Assembly (NCBI RefSeq): GCF_030035605.1
Contig: NZ_CP106736.1
Location: forward strand, 2,542,001 to 2,606,000
Source of the DNA: Silvimonas soli
GTDB taxonomy: Bacteria; Pseudomonadota; Gammaproteobacteria; Burkholderiales; Chitinibacteraceae
DNA: 64,000 bases
Direction of reading: 5' to 3'
Part shown: positions 44,093-54,314 of the stretch, one piece after another
How the letters are laid out: the number at the start of each line of letters is the position of its first letter
How positions within the stretch are numbered: position 1 is the first letter of the stretch
Made by a program: the position numbers and the translations under genes
Notes under the pieces: generated by a model
What the model was told of the DNA's origin: nothing
The model's input: the letters and a program-made list of their open reading frames with translations, nothing else
The model's database searches: none

Positions 44093-46261
44093 ATGCCTTT
44101 GGCCAAAAAGCCACTCGCTGCCTTGCTCGCGGCGGCATTCACTGCGTCTTTTGCCTATGCAGATGACATCACCTCGACCACTAAACCTGCTGCATCCGAA
44201 CAAGCACTGCCATCGGTCAACGTTAACGCCACGGCGGACCGTGACGAGGCCCGCACCGATTACAACCCCGGCGTCAGCACTGTGGGCGGCAAGGTGCCAA
44301 CGGCAATTCGCGATATTCCGCAAACGGTAACGGTGGTGAATCGCGCGGTAATGGACGCCCAGGGTGCTGCGTCGCTGACTGATGCGCTGCGCAATGTGCC
44401 CGGCATTACCATTGGCGGCGCGGAAGGCGGCCAGATTGGTAACAACATCAATCTGCGTGGTTTTTCGGCGCGTACGGATATTTATCTGGATGGCGTGCGT
44501 GATCGCGGTCAGTACTATCGCGACACGTTCTATCTGGATTCGGTTGAGGTGCTCAAAGGCCCGTCATCCATGCTGTTCGGCCGAGGCTCGACCGGTGGTG
44601 TGATCAACCAGGTCAGCAAGAAGCCGCAACTGGCACAGGTGGGCGAAGTCAACGTCACCGTGGGCACAGATGACCGCTATCGCACCACTTTTGATGTCGG
44701 CCACGCCATCAACGATACCGCGGCCTGGCGGATCGAAGGCATGGCGCAAGATCAGCATTCCAGCCGTGATGTCATCAACAACCAGGATATCGGCATTGCG
44801 CCGTCGGTGACGTTTGGCATTGGCGAGCCGACCACCATTACCCTGTCGGCGTTGCTGCAACATAACAACGATATGCCGGATTACGGTGTACCCACCGTCA
44901 ACAAGCGCCCGGCCAATGTTGACCAAAGCAACTTCTACGGCCTGACCGATGACCGTACCGTGCAAGACGTAGCCACCGTCAGCGCCAACATCGAGCACAA
45001 GTTCAACGACAGTCTGACCCTGCGCAACAACACGCAGTACAGCCACTACACCACCGATGCGCGCGAAACCGCATTGAGCACCGTGGTGACACCTGCAGGC
45101 GTCGCGCTGGATCGCACCAAGGGCAACCCAACCACCTTGCCGCAAGATTTGCTGCGCGTGCAACTGGCCAGCCATGACCGCGACATTACGGACGAATCGA
45201 TTTACAACCAGACCGATCTGATCTGGAAAACCAATACCGGCAGCATCAAACACACCGTATTGGCTGGCGCAGAAATCGGCTACGACAAATACGAGAACCA
45301 GACCTACTCGCGCAACAACCTGCCGATTGTCTCGTTGATGGACCCGGCGCATTTGTCGAGCCCGGCCAATTCGGTTAGCACCAAGGGCAACTTTGCTGAG
45401 TCGACCGCTAACACGCTGGCGTTTTATGCCAACGACACGGTTGAGATCACCAAAGAGTGGAAAGCCGTGGCTGGCCTGCGTTGGGATCGCTTTGATGGCG
45501 AGATCAAGAACAGCATCAGCTTGCCGCTGTCGGCCAGTAACGACACGACCTTCACCAGCGTGCGTGCCGGCTTGATTTACCAGCCGACCGACAACCAGTC
45601 GTACTACATCAGCTACGGCACCTCGTTTAATCCCTCGCTAGAGGCTTTGACGGTCACGAACGGCACCCAAAACCTGGACCCGGAAAAAAACCGCTCTTAT
45701 GAAGTGGGCGGCAAGTGGGACTTCCTGGCGGGCGATTTGTCGGTGAACTCGGCCTTGTTCCGCGTACAGAAAACCAATGCCCGCACCCAAGACGCCACCA
45801 CCGGTTTGTACCAACTGGATGGCGACGTGCAGGTGCAAGGTTTTGAAGTCGGCATTGCCGGCCGGATCACCAAACAGTGGCAAGTGTTCGCGGGCTACAC
45901 CTACCTGGATGGCACGGTAGAAAGCGCGCTCGACGGCACCACCGGCAATACGCTGGCCAATACGCCGAAGAACACCGCCACGCTGTGGTCGACCTACAAC
46001 ATCACTCACGACTGGGAAGTGGGCGGTGGCTTTGTAACGATGTCTTCGCGTTATGCGGCCAATAACAACATCGTCTCGGTGCCTGGTTACACCCGCTGGG
46101 ATGCCACCGCGGCGTATCACCAGAAGAACTACGACGTGCGCGTAAACCTGCTGAATCTGACCGACAAGTACTACTACGACTCGGTGATTGCCTCAGACGG
46201 TGGCCGCGCTACACCGGGGATCTCCCGCACTGTACTGGTGACGCTGGGTTATCACATCTAA
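44093..46261 (+). CDS. TonB-dependent siderophore receptor, Fiu-like
   Basis: A 722-residue outer-membrane receptor. Signal peptide 1-23 (cleavage near AYA) is followed by a plug domain (RDIPQTVTVVNRAVMDAQGA, GITIGGAEGGQIGNNINLRG, DRGQYYRDTFYLDSVEVLKGPSSMLFGRGS) and a 22-strand-type barrel ending VLVTLGYHI. The plug signature is that of catecholate siderophore receptors such as Fiu. GGAG stands 8 bases before the ATG. Downstream PiuC, which often accompanies such receptors, supports this. The ligand is unproven. Confidence 0.92.
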   Translation: MPLAKKPLAALLAAAFTASFAYADDITSTTKPAASEQALPSVNVNATADRDEARTDYNPGVSTVGGKVPTAIRDIPQTVTVVNRAVMDAQGAASLTDALRNVPGITIGGAEGGQIGNNINLRGFSARTDIYLDGVRDRGQYYRDTFYLDSVEVLKGPSSMLFGRGSTGGVINQVSKKPQLAQVGEVNVTVGTDDRYRTTFDVGHAINDTAAWRIEGMAQDQHSSRDVINNQDIGIAPSVTFGIGEPTTITLSALLQHNNDMPDYGVPTVNKRPANVDQSNFYGLTDDRTVQDVATVSANIEHKFNDSLTLRNNTQYSHYTTDARETALSTVVTPAGVALDRTKGNPTTLPQDLLRVQLASHDRDITDESIYNQTDLIWKTNTGSIKHTVLAGAEIGYDKYENQTYSRNNLPIVSLMDPAHLSSPANSVSTKGNFAESTANTLAFYANDTVEITKEWKAVAGLRWDRFDGEIKNSISLPLSASNDTTFTSVRAGLIYQPTDNQSYYISYGTSFNPSLEALTVTNGTQNLDPEKNRSYEVGGKWDFLAGDLSVNSALFRVQKTNARTQDATTGLYQLDGDVQVQGFEVGIAGRITKQWQVFAGYTYLDGTVESALDGTTGNTLANTPKNTATLWSTYNITHDWEVGGGFVTMSSRYAANNNIVSVPGYTRWDATAAYHQKNYDVRVNLLNLTDKYYYDSVIASDGGRATPGISRTVLVTLGYHI

Positions 46262-46275
46262 AGGCCTGAAGATTG

Positions 46276-46313
46276 TTGCGCCGCCTTGATGCATGGCCAT
46301 CAGGGCGGCGCAA
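46276..46313 (+). other. Hairpin between receptor and piuC
   Basis: A perfect 10-bp stem TTGCGCCGCC/GGCGGCGCAA (46276-46285 with 46304-46313), with further TGATG/CATCA pairing inside, and no T run. It may stabilise the receptor mRNA or lower downstream expression rather than terminate. Confidence 0.5.
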
Positions 46314-46341
46314 TGCATCCAGAGATTGAACAAGGAACAAC

Positions 46342-47031
46342 ATGCTGGTCCGAATTCCTCAAGTGCTGAACGCTGAACAACTACGGCTGGCCCGAGCTGC
46401 ACTGGAAAACGCCGGTGCCGCGTGGGTGGATGGCCGGGTGACGGCGGGTTATCAGGGCGCACCGGTTAAACAGAATCAGCAGATTGACGAGATGTCGCCG
46501 GTTGCACGCGAACTGGGCGATCTGATTTTGTCTGCGCTTGAGCGTAATCCACGCTTTATCAGCGCCTGTCTGCCCGACGTGATCTACCCACCCATGTTCA
46601 ATCGTTACGGCGAAGGCATGACGTTTGGCAGTCACGTCGATGGCTCTATCCGCATTATCCCGGGTAGCGGTGGCCGCAAACTGCGTACGGATATCTCCGC
46701 CACGCTGTTTCTGGCGGAGCCGCATGAATACGACGGTGGCGAACTGCAGATTGAAGACAACTACGGTTCGCACTCCGTCAAGCTGGCTGCGGGCGACATG
46801 ATTATCTACCCGGCAACCAGCCTGCATCGGGTCACACCGGTAACGCGCGGCACCCGGCTGGCCAGCTTTTTCTGGATACAAAGCATGGTTCGCGACGACG
46901 CCCAGCGCACCTTGTTGTTTGACCTGGACAATGCCATCCAGACGCTCAATCAAACCAACGCCGATCAAAGCGCCCGCACGACGCTAATTGGCAACTATCA
47001 CAACCTGCTCCGAATGTGGGGAAACACATGA
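46342..47031 (+). CDS. piuC: Fe(II)/2-oxoglutarate dioxygenase PiuC/YbiX family
   Basis: A 229-residue non-haem iron dioxygenase found beside iron-siderophore receptors. The facial triad is visible: H98 and D100 (GSHVDGS) and H162 (SLHRV), with R172 suited to bind 2-oxoglutarate. The substrate is not known, though a role in intracellular siderophore or iron handling is usually proposed. It overlaps the next gene by four bases (ATGA), so the two are translationally coupled, and it likely belongs to the Fur-controlled transcript. Confidence 0.93.
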   Translation: MLVRIPQVLNAEQLRLARAALENAGAAWVDGRVTAGYQGAPVKQNQQIDEMSPVARELGDLILSALERNPRFISACLPDVIYPPMFNRYGEGMTFGSHVDGSIRIIPGSGGRKLRTDISATLFLAEPHEYDGGELQIEDNYGSHSVKLAAGDMIIYPATSLHRVTPVTRGTRLASFFWIQSMVRDDAQRTLLFDLDNAIQTLNQTNADQSARTTLIGNYHNLLRMWGNT

Positions 47032-47687
47032 TTAACAGTTTACTGGCCGAAAACCATAAAGGATTTCTGCCCGACCGCCTGCGTACCGGCAATTTTCTGA
47101 AATGGCTCAAGCGGGTGCATGCCTGGCTGGGCTTGTGGGGCGCCGCGCTGGGGCTGATGTTTGGCGTGTCGGGCTTTGTGCTTAACCACCGTGCGCAACT
47201 GAAGATCAACGCCGTCACCCCGGTGGAAAGCACAGTGCAGATCGCCATCCCCGATGACGCGCACGATGATCCCAAAGACTTTGCCAAGTGGTTCAGCGAA
47301 TACACCGGCATCAAAGGGCATCCGCGCACCAAAGTCACACCAGCAAAAGAAGTGATCTGGAACGAGAAACCAGTGCAAAAACCGGCGGAGTGGTCGGTGA
47401 CGCTGGCCAAGCCGAATTTCTCGGTGAGCGCTACCTATACCGAAGGCAACAAGCTGGTAGAGGTAAAACGCAGCGAGACCAATTTCTGGGGCGTGATTAC
47501 CAATCTGCATAAAGGCGTCGGCGCGGGTGTGGGCTGGATTCTGCTGGTCGATACCCTGGCCGGTGCCTTGATCACCCTGTGCATCACCGGCTTTCTGTTG
47601 TGGAGCCGTTTGCACGGCCCGCGCCTGGCTGCGCTCGGATTGATTGGTGGTGCCATTGCCTGGGGCTGCTGGTCGGTGCTGTCGTAA
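47028..47687 (+). CDS. PepSY-associated membrane protein
   Basis: A 219-residue inner-membrane protein of the PepSY-TM family. A first helix (about 31-50, [18 protein letters not shown]) with LKRVHAWLG before it, a periplasmic loop and two more helices near 172-192 and 200-215. Such proteins accompany ferric siderophore uptake and some act as iron reductases. The ATG at 47028 follows GGGGA and overlaps the piuC stop. A GTG at 47016 is possible but worse placed. Confidence 0.88.
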   Translation: MINSLLAENHKGFLPDRLRTGNFLKWLKRVHAWLGLWGAALGLMFGVSGFVLNHRAQLKINAVTPVESTVQIAIPDDAHDDPKDFAKWFSEYTGIKGHPRTKVTPAKEVIWNEKPVQKPAEWSVTLAKPNFSVSATYTEGNKLVEVKRSETNFWGVITNLHKGVGAGVGWILLVDTLAGALITLCITGFLLWSRLHGPRLAALGLIGGAIAWGCWSVLS

Positions 47688-47765
47688 GGCTGGCACGAAT
47701 GGCAATAACACCAGCATTTGACATGGGCGACATCGCCGACTGTTGATGCAATCGGAGTCAGGACC

Positions 47766-47796
47766 AAAGGGCGGCATTGCAAAATGGCCGCCCTTT
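47766..47796 (+). terminator. Terminator of the receptor-piuC-PepSY genes
   Basis: A perfect 10-bp stem AAAGGGCGGC/GCCGCCCTTT (47766-47775 with 47787-47796). The T run is only three long, so it is a probable rather than certain terminator. Confidence 0.65.
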
Positions 47797-47838
47797 GCGC
47801 ATTCGCAAGCCATTTACTGACTTCCCAAGGATTGCACC

Positions 47839-48420
47839 ATGTCTGCCACTCACGGCAACGACCATACCGCCAACCCCGCACCTCTTGGGTTGTTGGGTTT
47901 CGGCATGACCACCGTATTGCTCAACCTGCACAACGCGGGTTTGTTTGAATTCAACGCCATGATCCTGGCCATGGGCCTGTGCTATGGCGGCGTGGCGCAG
48001 ATCATCGCCGGCATCATGGAGTGGAAGAAGGGCAATACCTTCGCCTGTACCGCATTCACCTCGTACGGTCTGTTCTGGTTATCGCTGGTGGCGTTGTTGC
48101 TGTTGCCGAAAATGGGTATGGGGACACCCGCTGCCACGGGCGCTATGGTTTCGTACTTTGTGATGTGGGGCTTGTTCACTGGCGTGATGTTCATTGGCAC
48201 GCTGGCACTCAACCGTGCCCTGCAAGTGGTGTTCGGCTCGCTCACCATTCTGTTCGCGTTGCTGGCGCTGGGTGACGGCTTGGGTTCCGCAACCATTGGC
48301 CAGATCGCAGGCTGGGAAGGCATCTTCTGTGGCTTCTCTGCCATCTACGCCGCACTGGCGCAGGTGCTGAACGAAACCCACGGGCGTGTGATGTTGCCGC
48401 TGGGCGAAAAGGCAGCCTGA
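47839..48420 (+). CDS. satP: Acetate/succinate transporter, SatP (GPR1/FUN34/YaaH) family
   Basis: A 193-residue, six-helix acetate uptake protein. The family signature [23 protein letters not shown] opens the mature part (about 13-35), and [24 protein letters not shown] follows. AAGGA stands 7 bases before the ATG. Monocistronic. It moves acetate with protons in relatives and would suit growth on acetate together with the citrate synthase at 20.5 kb, though nothing links the two in regulation. Confidence 0.93.
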   Translation: MSATHGNDHTANPAPLGLLGFGMTTVLLNLHNAGLFEFNAMILAMGLCYGGVAQIIAGIMEWKKGNTFACTAFTSYGLFWLSLVALLLLPKMGMGTPAATGAMVSYFVMWGLFTGVMFIGTLALNRALQVVFGSLTILFALLALGDGLGSATIGQIAGWEGIFCGFSAIYAALAQVLNETHGRVMLPLGEKAA

Positions 48421-48442
48421 TTCGCCGAACGGCCAGGTTATT

Positions 48443-48562
48443 CCGTAGCCCGGATGAAGCCCGCAGGGCGGGAATCCGGGGGCAATGTTGGCAAGATCGA
48501 ACGCAGGTTGTGGGTTGATGCATTCCTATCCCGGATTCCCGCTGCGCTCATCCGGGCTACGG
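48443..48562. repeat. Inverted repeat pair of the CCGTAGCCCGGATG family
   Basis: Two arms, 48443-48480 and 48530-48562, begin CCGTAGCCCGGATGA and its reverse complement and end in CCGGG/CCCGG. They surround a 49-base centre. This sequence type is dispersed in many proteobacteria. The right arm contains the stop codon of the neighbouring lipoprotein gene. Confidence 0.75.
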
Positions 48563-49105
48563 AGCTGGGCAAGGCCCTTTGAGCGCGGGTTGCCCAATCA
48601 GTATGCCCTCAAGAGTGGTGACGGCCAGGTAACACATCTTTCCATCCTGATAGCTGCGGGTTTCGTAATCTTTGTTTGCTTCTGGCACGAAGGTCCAGTC
48701 TGTATTGCAAACAAAAGTATCAACGGCAGCGGTGGCTTGCTTGCCTGCGCCTTGCTGGGACATGAAACTCACGTCTATAGGTTGCCCAGCCGGAATATAA
48801 ACTTCTGATACCGCTTGATATTTGGCGGTTGCATCACCGGACATGCCCAGTTTTTGGCCATTAAGATGACTATCAGACAAGCCGGTGAAAGCGTTGTTGG
48901 CCACGATACCTCCTCCAGCATATTCGTCATGGCATGCGCGGTTTGGTATAAGTCGCACGACGCCACCGGTTACCGTGCGTAAACGGGCGCGATCACCACT
49001 CTCAGGTTCTTTGTATGCGCTCACCAGAAAGCGGGGATTGGATATCTGGGCGCAGGCTCCCAGGGTCAACAAGGTGAGCAGCAAGAGAGGGGTAAGCGGT
49101 TTCAT
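48557..49105 (-). CDS. Predicted lipoprotein of unknown function (C)
   Basis: A 182-residue exported protein (MKPLTPLLLLTLLTLGAC, lipidated cysteine at residue 18). The mature part has several cysteines (RACHDEYAGGG, TFVCNTDW and KMCYLAVTTLEG). I do not recognise a family. The ATG at 49105 is chosen; one five codons earlier (49120) gives a longer signal. The last codons (PAP, stop) fall in a dispersed repeat, so the native C terminus may have been changed by its insertion. Confidence 0.75.
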   Translation of the reverse strand: MKPLTPLLLLTLLTLGACAQISNPRFLVSAYKEPESGDRARLRTVTGGVVRLIPNRACHDEYAGGGIVANNAFTGLSDSHLNGQKLGMSGDATAKYQAVSEVYIPAGQPIDVSFMSQQGAGKQATAAVDTFVCNTDWTFVPEANKDYETRSYQDGKMCYLAVTTLEGILIGQPALKGPCPAP

Positions 49106-49236
49106 ACGTCTTGAGTTCATGGGGTTTGGGAAAGTCCTATTTTATGCAGAACAGCGTTGGCAGAAATTGATGCTAACGGCAGTTGTTCTATGTAAGCTGC
49201 GCTCGCTTTTAATCAAGATGCAGAAAGTCTGAAAAT

Positions 49237-49265
49237 AAAAAGACCCGCATAAAGCGGGTCTTTTT
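49237..49265 (-). terminator. Terminator of the ilv operon
   Basis: An 8-bp stem AGACCCGC/GCGGGTCT (49241-49248 with 49254-49261) with loop ATAAA, flanked by A and T runs. It lies 20 bases past the ilvC stop. Confidence 0.88.
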
Positions 49266-49285
49266 ATTCAAGCTATTAAACAGTC

Positions 49286-50308
<1,023 letters not shown>

Positions 50309-50382
50309 TCACTCCTGTGAGGTGTAAGGAGTGAGGGGTAAGGGGCGGACACAATGCCGCACACCTCAAGCCTCACAAATCA

Positions 50383-50874
50383 TCAGATTTTAAGAATACG
50401 TTCACCGCGACCGATGCCAGAAGCGCCGGTACGCACGGTTTCCAGAATCACGGCCGAATCCAGAGCCTTGATAAAAGCATCCAGCTTTTCACCAGGGCCG
50501 GTCAATTCAATCGTGTAGGTCTTTTCGGTCACATCGATGATACGGCCACGGAAAATATCCGCCATCCGTTTCATTTCTTCGCGATCTTTGCCGGTGGCAC
50601 GGACCTTGATCAGCATCAGCTCGCGCTCAATGTGCTCGGACTCATTCAAGTCGATCACCTTGACCACTTCAATCAGCTTGTTCAGCTGCTTGGTGATCTG
50701 CTCGATCACTTCGTCCGAGCCATGCGTGACAATCGTCATGCGGCTCAGTGTCGGGTCTTCAGTGGTCTGAACGGTAAGCGAGTCGATGTTATAACCGCGG
50801 GCCGAAAACAAGCCCGTCACCCGGCTCAAAGCCCCGGCTTCGTTCTCGATGAGGGTGGACAGAATATGGCGCAT
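50383..50874 (-). CDS. ilvN: Acetolactate synthase small regulatory subunit
   Basis: A 163-residue regulatory subunit with an N-terminal ACT domain (MRHILSTLIENEAGALSRVTGLFSARGYNIDSL), which binds valine for feedback inhibition, and a C-terminal ACT-like domain. The long subunit type (as IlvH/IlvN of biosynthetic enzymes) is present. I chose the ATG at 50874, where homologues begin; the frame is open for 17 more codons and overlaps the upstream gene. It is 16 bases after ilvB. Confidence 0.96.
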   Translation of the reverse strand: MRHILSTLIENEAGALSRVTGLFSARGYNIDSLTVQTTEDPTLSRMTIVTHGSDEVIEQITKQLNKLIEVVKVIDLNESEHIERELMLIKVRATGKDREEMKRMADIFRGRIIDVTEKTYTIELTGPGEKLDAFIKALDSAVILETVRTGASGIGRGERILKI

Positions 50875-50890
50875 GTTCACGTTCACTCCC

Positions 50891-52657
50891 TTAGCACAAG
50901 TTGCCGTAGTCACGGTTGTTTTCAAACGGCACTTGCTGCATGCCGGCCATGTGCGGGGGCAGATCCATCTGGTTCAGCCCGCGCCCGTTTTGCACCATCG
51001 GGAACACGTTTTCGGTTTGATCGGTACGGAAGTCGATAAACACCAGGCGATCTTTCAGCTTGGCGCTGAAGGCTTCCTTGAGTACCGGCTCAACGTCGGC
51101 CGGGTTTTCAACCAGGAAGCCAACGTGACCGTAGGCCTCGGCGACCTTCACGAAGTCTGGCAGTGCATCCATGTACGACTCGGAATAACGCGTGCCGTAG
51201 AAGAACTCTTGCCACTGACGGACCATGCCCAGATAACGGTTGTTCAGGCTCAGCACCTTGACCGGCGTGTGGTACTGCTTGCAGGTCGAGAGTTCCTGAA
51301 TGTTCATCTGGATCGAGCCTTCGCCGGTCACGCAAGCAACTTGCATGTCCGGATTGGCCAGTTGCGCGCCCATGGCGGCAGGCAAGCCAAAGCCCATCGT
51401 GCCCAGACCGCCGGAGTTGATCCACTGCTTGGGGCGACGGAATTTGTAATACTGCGCCGCCCACATCTGATGCTGGCCGACGTCGGACGTCACAATCGCG
51501 TTGCCCTGGGTCACATCCCACAGGGTCTGGATGACGTGCTGTGGCTTGATGACCTCGGTCGACGGTGTGTACAGCAAGCTGTTGGGCTTGCGCCATTCAT
51601 TGATCTGCTTCCACCAGTCTGCCAGCGGCTCGGCGGCCGGGCGGATGCCGGTTTCGCGCAGCAAGGCCAGCATGTCGGTGAGAACATGTTTGACATCACC
51701 AACGATAGGAATATCCACCTTCACGCGCTTGGCGATGGAGGAAGGGTCCACATCGATATGAATGATTTTCTTGGCGTTGGACAAGAACTGGTTCGGCACC
51801 GAGATGACGCGGTCATCAAAGCGTGCGCCAACGGCGATCAGCACGTCACAGTACTGCATGGCCAGATTGGCTTCATACGTACCGTGCATGCCCAGCATGC
51901 CAACAAAGTTGGGGTGAGTGCCGTCAATGGCGCCTAGACCCATCAGTGTGTTGGTCGTCGGCAGATTCAGCAGCGTGGCCAGTTCGGTGACTTCTTTGGC
52001 GGCACGGCCCTGAATGGCGCCACCGCCCACGTACAGGAACGGCCGCTTGGCTTCAGCAATCAGCTGTGCCGCTTTCTTGATCTGACCCGGGTGACCCTTG
52101 GTCGGCGGGTTGTAGCTGCGGATCGTGACCGATTCCGGGTATTTGAACTCCGTCTTGAGCATCGACACATCTTTTGGGATGTCGATGACGACCGGGCCCG
52201 GTCGACCGGTTGCCGCAATGTGGAAGGCTTTTTTGATGGTTTCGGCCAGATCGCGCACATCCTTCACGAGGAAGTTGTGTTTCACGATAGGACGCGAACA
52301 ACCCACCATGTCCACTTCCTGGAAGGCATCCAGGCCGATGGCATTGGTACCCACCTGGCCAGAAATGACCACCAGCGGGATCGAGTCCATATAAGCAGTG
52401 GCGATGCCGGTCAGCGCATTGGTTGCGCCTGGGCCGCTGGTGACCAGCGCTACGCCAACCTTGTCGCTGGAACGCGAGTAGGCATCAGCGGCGTGGACAG
52501 CAGCTTGCTCATGCCGGACCAGCACGTGCTTGAATGCGTCTTGGCGGAAGATGGCATCGTAAATTTCCAGAACAGCGCCGCCAGGATAGCCGAAGACGAA
52601 TTCAACGCCTTCTTCCTGCAGACAGCGCACCATTATTTCAGCGCCCGAAATCTCCAT
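50891..52657 (-). CDS. ilvB: Acetolactate synthase large subunit
   Basis: The 588-residue catalytic subunit, which joins pyruvate to pyruvate or 2-oxobutyrate with thiamine diphosphate and FAD. Seen: [13 protein letters not shown], the catalytic glutamate in [19 protein letters not shown], and the thiamine diphosphate motif [12 protein letters not shown] ending LNNRYLG. First gene of the ilv operon. An unusually long 0.6 kb non-coding region lies upstream. Paralogues are named ilvB, ilvI or ilvG; ilvB is used here by convention. Confidence 0.96.
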   Translation of the reverse strand: MEISGAEIMVRCLQEEGVEFVFGYPGGAVLEIYDAIFRQDAFKHVLVRHEQAAVHAADAYSRSSDKVGVALVTSGPGATNALTGIATAYMDSIPLVVISGQVGTNAIGLDAFQEVDMVGCSRPIVKHNFLVKDVRDLAETIKKAFHIAATGRPGPVVIDIPKDVSMLKTEFKYPESVTIRSYNPPTKGHPGQIKKAAQLIAEAKRPFLYVGGGAIQGRAAKEVTELATLLNLPTTNTLMGLGAIDGTHPNFVGMLGMHGTYEANLAMQYCDVLIAVGARFDDRVISVPNQFLSNAKKIIHIDVDPSSIAKRVKVDIPIVGDVKHVLTDMLALLRETGIRPAAEPLADWWKQINEWRKPNSLLYTPSTEVIKPQHVIQTLWDVTQGNAIVTSDVGQHQMWAAQYYKFRRPKQWINSGGLGTMGFGLPAAMGAQLANPDMQVACVTGEGSIQMNIQELSTCKQYHTPVKVLSLNNRYLGMVRQWQEFFYGTRYSESYMDALPDFVKVAEAYGHVGFLVENPADVEPVLKEAFSAKLKDRLVFIDFRTDQTENVFPMVQNGRGLNQMDLPPHMAGMQQVPFENNRDYGNLC

Positions 52658-53323
52658 GGGTCAACCTTTGTGCTAACGAGTTAACGGAATCGGGAACGCA
52701 ATGAGTCGACTACTTGGGCATGGCAGCGGGATGCAGCAAGGCGCATGTTCAAAAACATGCACATGAGAGCGCGAATCGTCCGCCGGGCTTGAGGCCCATG
52801 CCATGTTCCAGGGAACACGCATTGCGATCCTGATTGATCTGTACCGGGCTTGCCGCCGTCAAAGAGCTTGCATAAACGGTAAAACCGGGTCGTATCGAAG
52901 AAGCTTTGCTCAAGCACACGAAAACGATTGCTATGGTGTGCAAACGTCTGTGCGTGCGGCGTGGCTCTCCTTCTCGACCAGGGGGGTGACCCGTTTGTGC
53001 AACCCTACATGCAAAGGCTTGTGGCCCGCAAAGTGACGACCAGATGATAAATGCGCTGGCGGTTGCCGTTCGGCGCGGGCAGGCTGAGTAGGCCTGAACG
53101 CTATTACTTGACTGGTGTAGAACGCAAAACCCTACCGGAATCCAAAACGCTTGGCAAGTTTTTCGGGTGGTAATTCCTGGCTGGTAATGCAATACGCGAA
53201 GCTTTTTACAGAATGTAAATCGCTAAAATAATCAGGGACATCCTTACTGCGCTTTGCTACCATTCGCGGCTACCTGACAAACCCCTCGATGGCTTTCCAA
53301 GAGCCCTGTACGGAGAAACTGAC
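52658..53323. other. Long divergent intergenic region between ilvB and the sigma factor gene
   Basis: 666 bases without a believable gene. It contains a hairpin GCATGTT...AACATGC (52744-52761), a palindrome TGTTCC-AG-GGAACA (52804-52817) and, at the right end, the sigma factor promoter (53205-53232). No leucine-, isoleucine- or valine-rich leader peptide is visible on the ilvB side. Confidence 0.55.
53205..53232 (+). promoter_or_regulatory. Promoter of the sigma factor operon with palindrome over the -35
   Basis: -35 TTTACA (53205-53210) and -10 AATAAT (53227-53232) are 16 bases apart, each one mismatch from consensus. TTTACA-GAA-TGTAAA (53205-53219) is a perfect inverted repeat covering the -35, which suits a repressor site. 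A start near 53239 leaves about an 85-base leader. Confidence 0.6.
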
Positions 53324-53905
53324 CTGGACGCAACGGAAAAGCTGGCGGCATTTCTTGCCGAAGTAGAGCGCCGCGCGTTCAAGCAGGCGCAATACGCCGT
53401 GCAAGACGAAGACACCGCCCTGGATATTGTGCAAGACGCCATGATGCGTCTGGCCGACCGCTATAATGCGCGCCCGCCGGAGGAGTGGCCGATGCTGTTT
53501 CAGCGCATACTGCAAAATGCCATCCGTGATCATTTCCGCCGCCAGAAGGTGCGTGGCTTCTGGGTTACGCTGTTTTCTGCCTTCGAAAGCAAAGACGACG
53601 ATGGCGACGCCGGCGACCCGATGGAATGGCTCGGCGCTGACATGCAGGCACCCAGCCCGGAAGAAGAGCACGATCAGGCGCGCACCATGGCTCTGATCGA
53701 AGAAGGGGTGGCACAATTGCCTGCACGTCAACGTGAGGCCTTCATGCTGCGTTACTGGGAAGAGCTGGACGTTGCAGAAACCGCCGCTGCCATGGGATGT
53801 TCGCAGGGCAGTGTCAAAACGCACTGCTCACGCGCCACGCATGCACTGGCAATCTGGCTGCAGCGGCGAGGCATCGATTGGTATGGTACACGGGGAGGGA
53901 CATAA
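53324..53905 (+). CDS. RNA polymerase sigma-70 family factor (ECF-like), possible CTG start
   Basis: An ECF-length sigma factor with region 2 (ALDIVQDAMMRLADRY, then PMLFQRILQNAIRDHFRRQKV) and region 4 (LPARQREAFMLRYWEELDVAETAAAMGCSQGSVKTHCSRA). The frame is open from 53219, but no ATG, GTG or TTG occurs before a GTG at 53399, which would cut helix 1. Homologous-looking sequence begins at CTG 53324 (LDATEKLAAFLAEVERRAF), with GGAG eight bases before it. That gives 193 residues against 168 from the GTG. It heads an operon with DUF3619, DUF3106 and RDD genes, an arrangement known in betaproteobacteria. Confidence 0.85.
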   Translation: MDATEKLAAFLAEVERRAFKQAQYAVQDEDTALDIVQDAMMRLADRYNARPPEEWPMLFQRILQNAIRDHFRRQKVRGFWVTLFSAFESKDDDGDAGDPMEWLGADMQAPSPEEEHDQARTMALIEEGVAQLPARQREAFMLRYWEELDVAETAAAMGCSQGSVKTHCSRATHALAIWLQRRGIDWYGTRGGT

Positions 53906-53906
53906 G

Positions 53907-54314
53907 ATGGATCGTCCGTCTATGCAAGAACGCGAATTCGGTTTGAAAGTGAAATCGGTGCTGGATCAAGCGCCGGTGAGTGCAAATGCCCAGGCTCGGC
54001 TGAACACGGCCCGACGCCAGGCGATTGCGCGCGCGGCCGAATTGCAGCGCCGCCCCGTGCTGGTTTCCCGCCTGGCTGGCATGTCGCACTGGTTATCCGA
54101 AAAATGGCATGAGCATCCAGCAGCGTGGGGGACCGGCGCCGCTTTTGTTTTGGCGATTGCCGTGGGTGGCTGGTGGCAGCTGCAGAACCAGGCGCTCGGT
54201 GATGCTGACCATGCGGTAGACGTACAACTGCTGGCAGACGAAGTGCCGCTGGACACCTTTATTGACACCCGGTTTGAGCAATGGACCAATACGCCATCTA
54301 CCGCCCGCGATTGA
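53907..54314 (+). CDS. DUF3619 family protein
   Basis: A 135-residue protein with one membrane helix near residues 77-94 (GAAFVLAIAVGGWWQL). Its N-terminal cytosolic part (EREFGLKVKSVLDQ) is the DUF3619 hallmark. Location after a sigma factor and its single-pass layout suggest an anti-sigma-like role, but that is inference. A GGGAGGG site precedes the ATG, which is one base past the sigma stop. Its 3' end overlaps the next gene by 34 bases. Confidence 0.85.
   Translation: MDRPSMQEREFGLKVKSVLDQAPVSANAQARLNTARRQAIARAAELQRRPVLVSRLAGMSHWLSEKWHEHPAAWGTGAAFVLAIAVGGWWQLQNQALGDADHAVDVQLLADEVPLDTFIDTRFEQWTNTPSTARD

Noticed and set aside
52681..52917. Possible ilv leader peptide on the minus strand (includes MCMFLNMRLAASRC)
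   Set aside because: Not enriched in Leu, Ile or Val, no following terminator/antiterminator pair, and no ribosome binding site.
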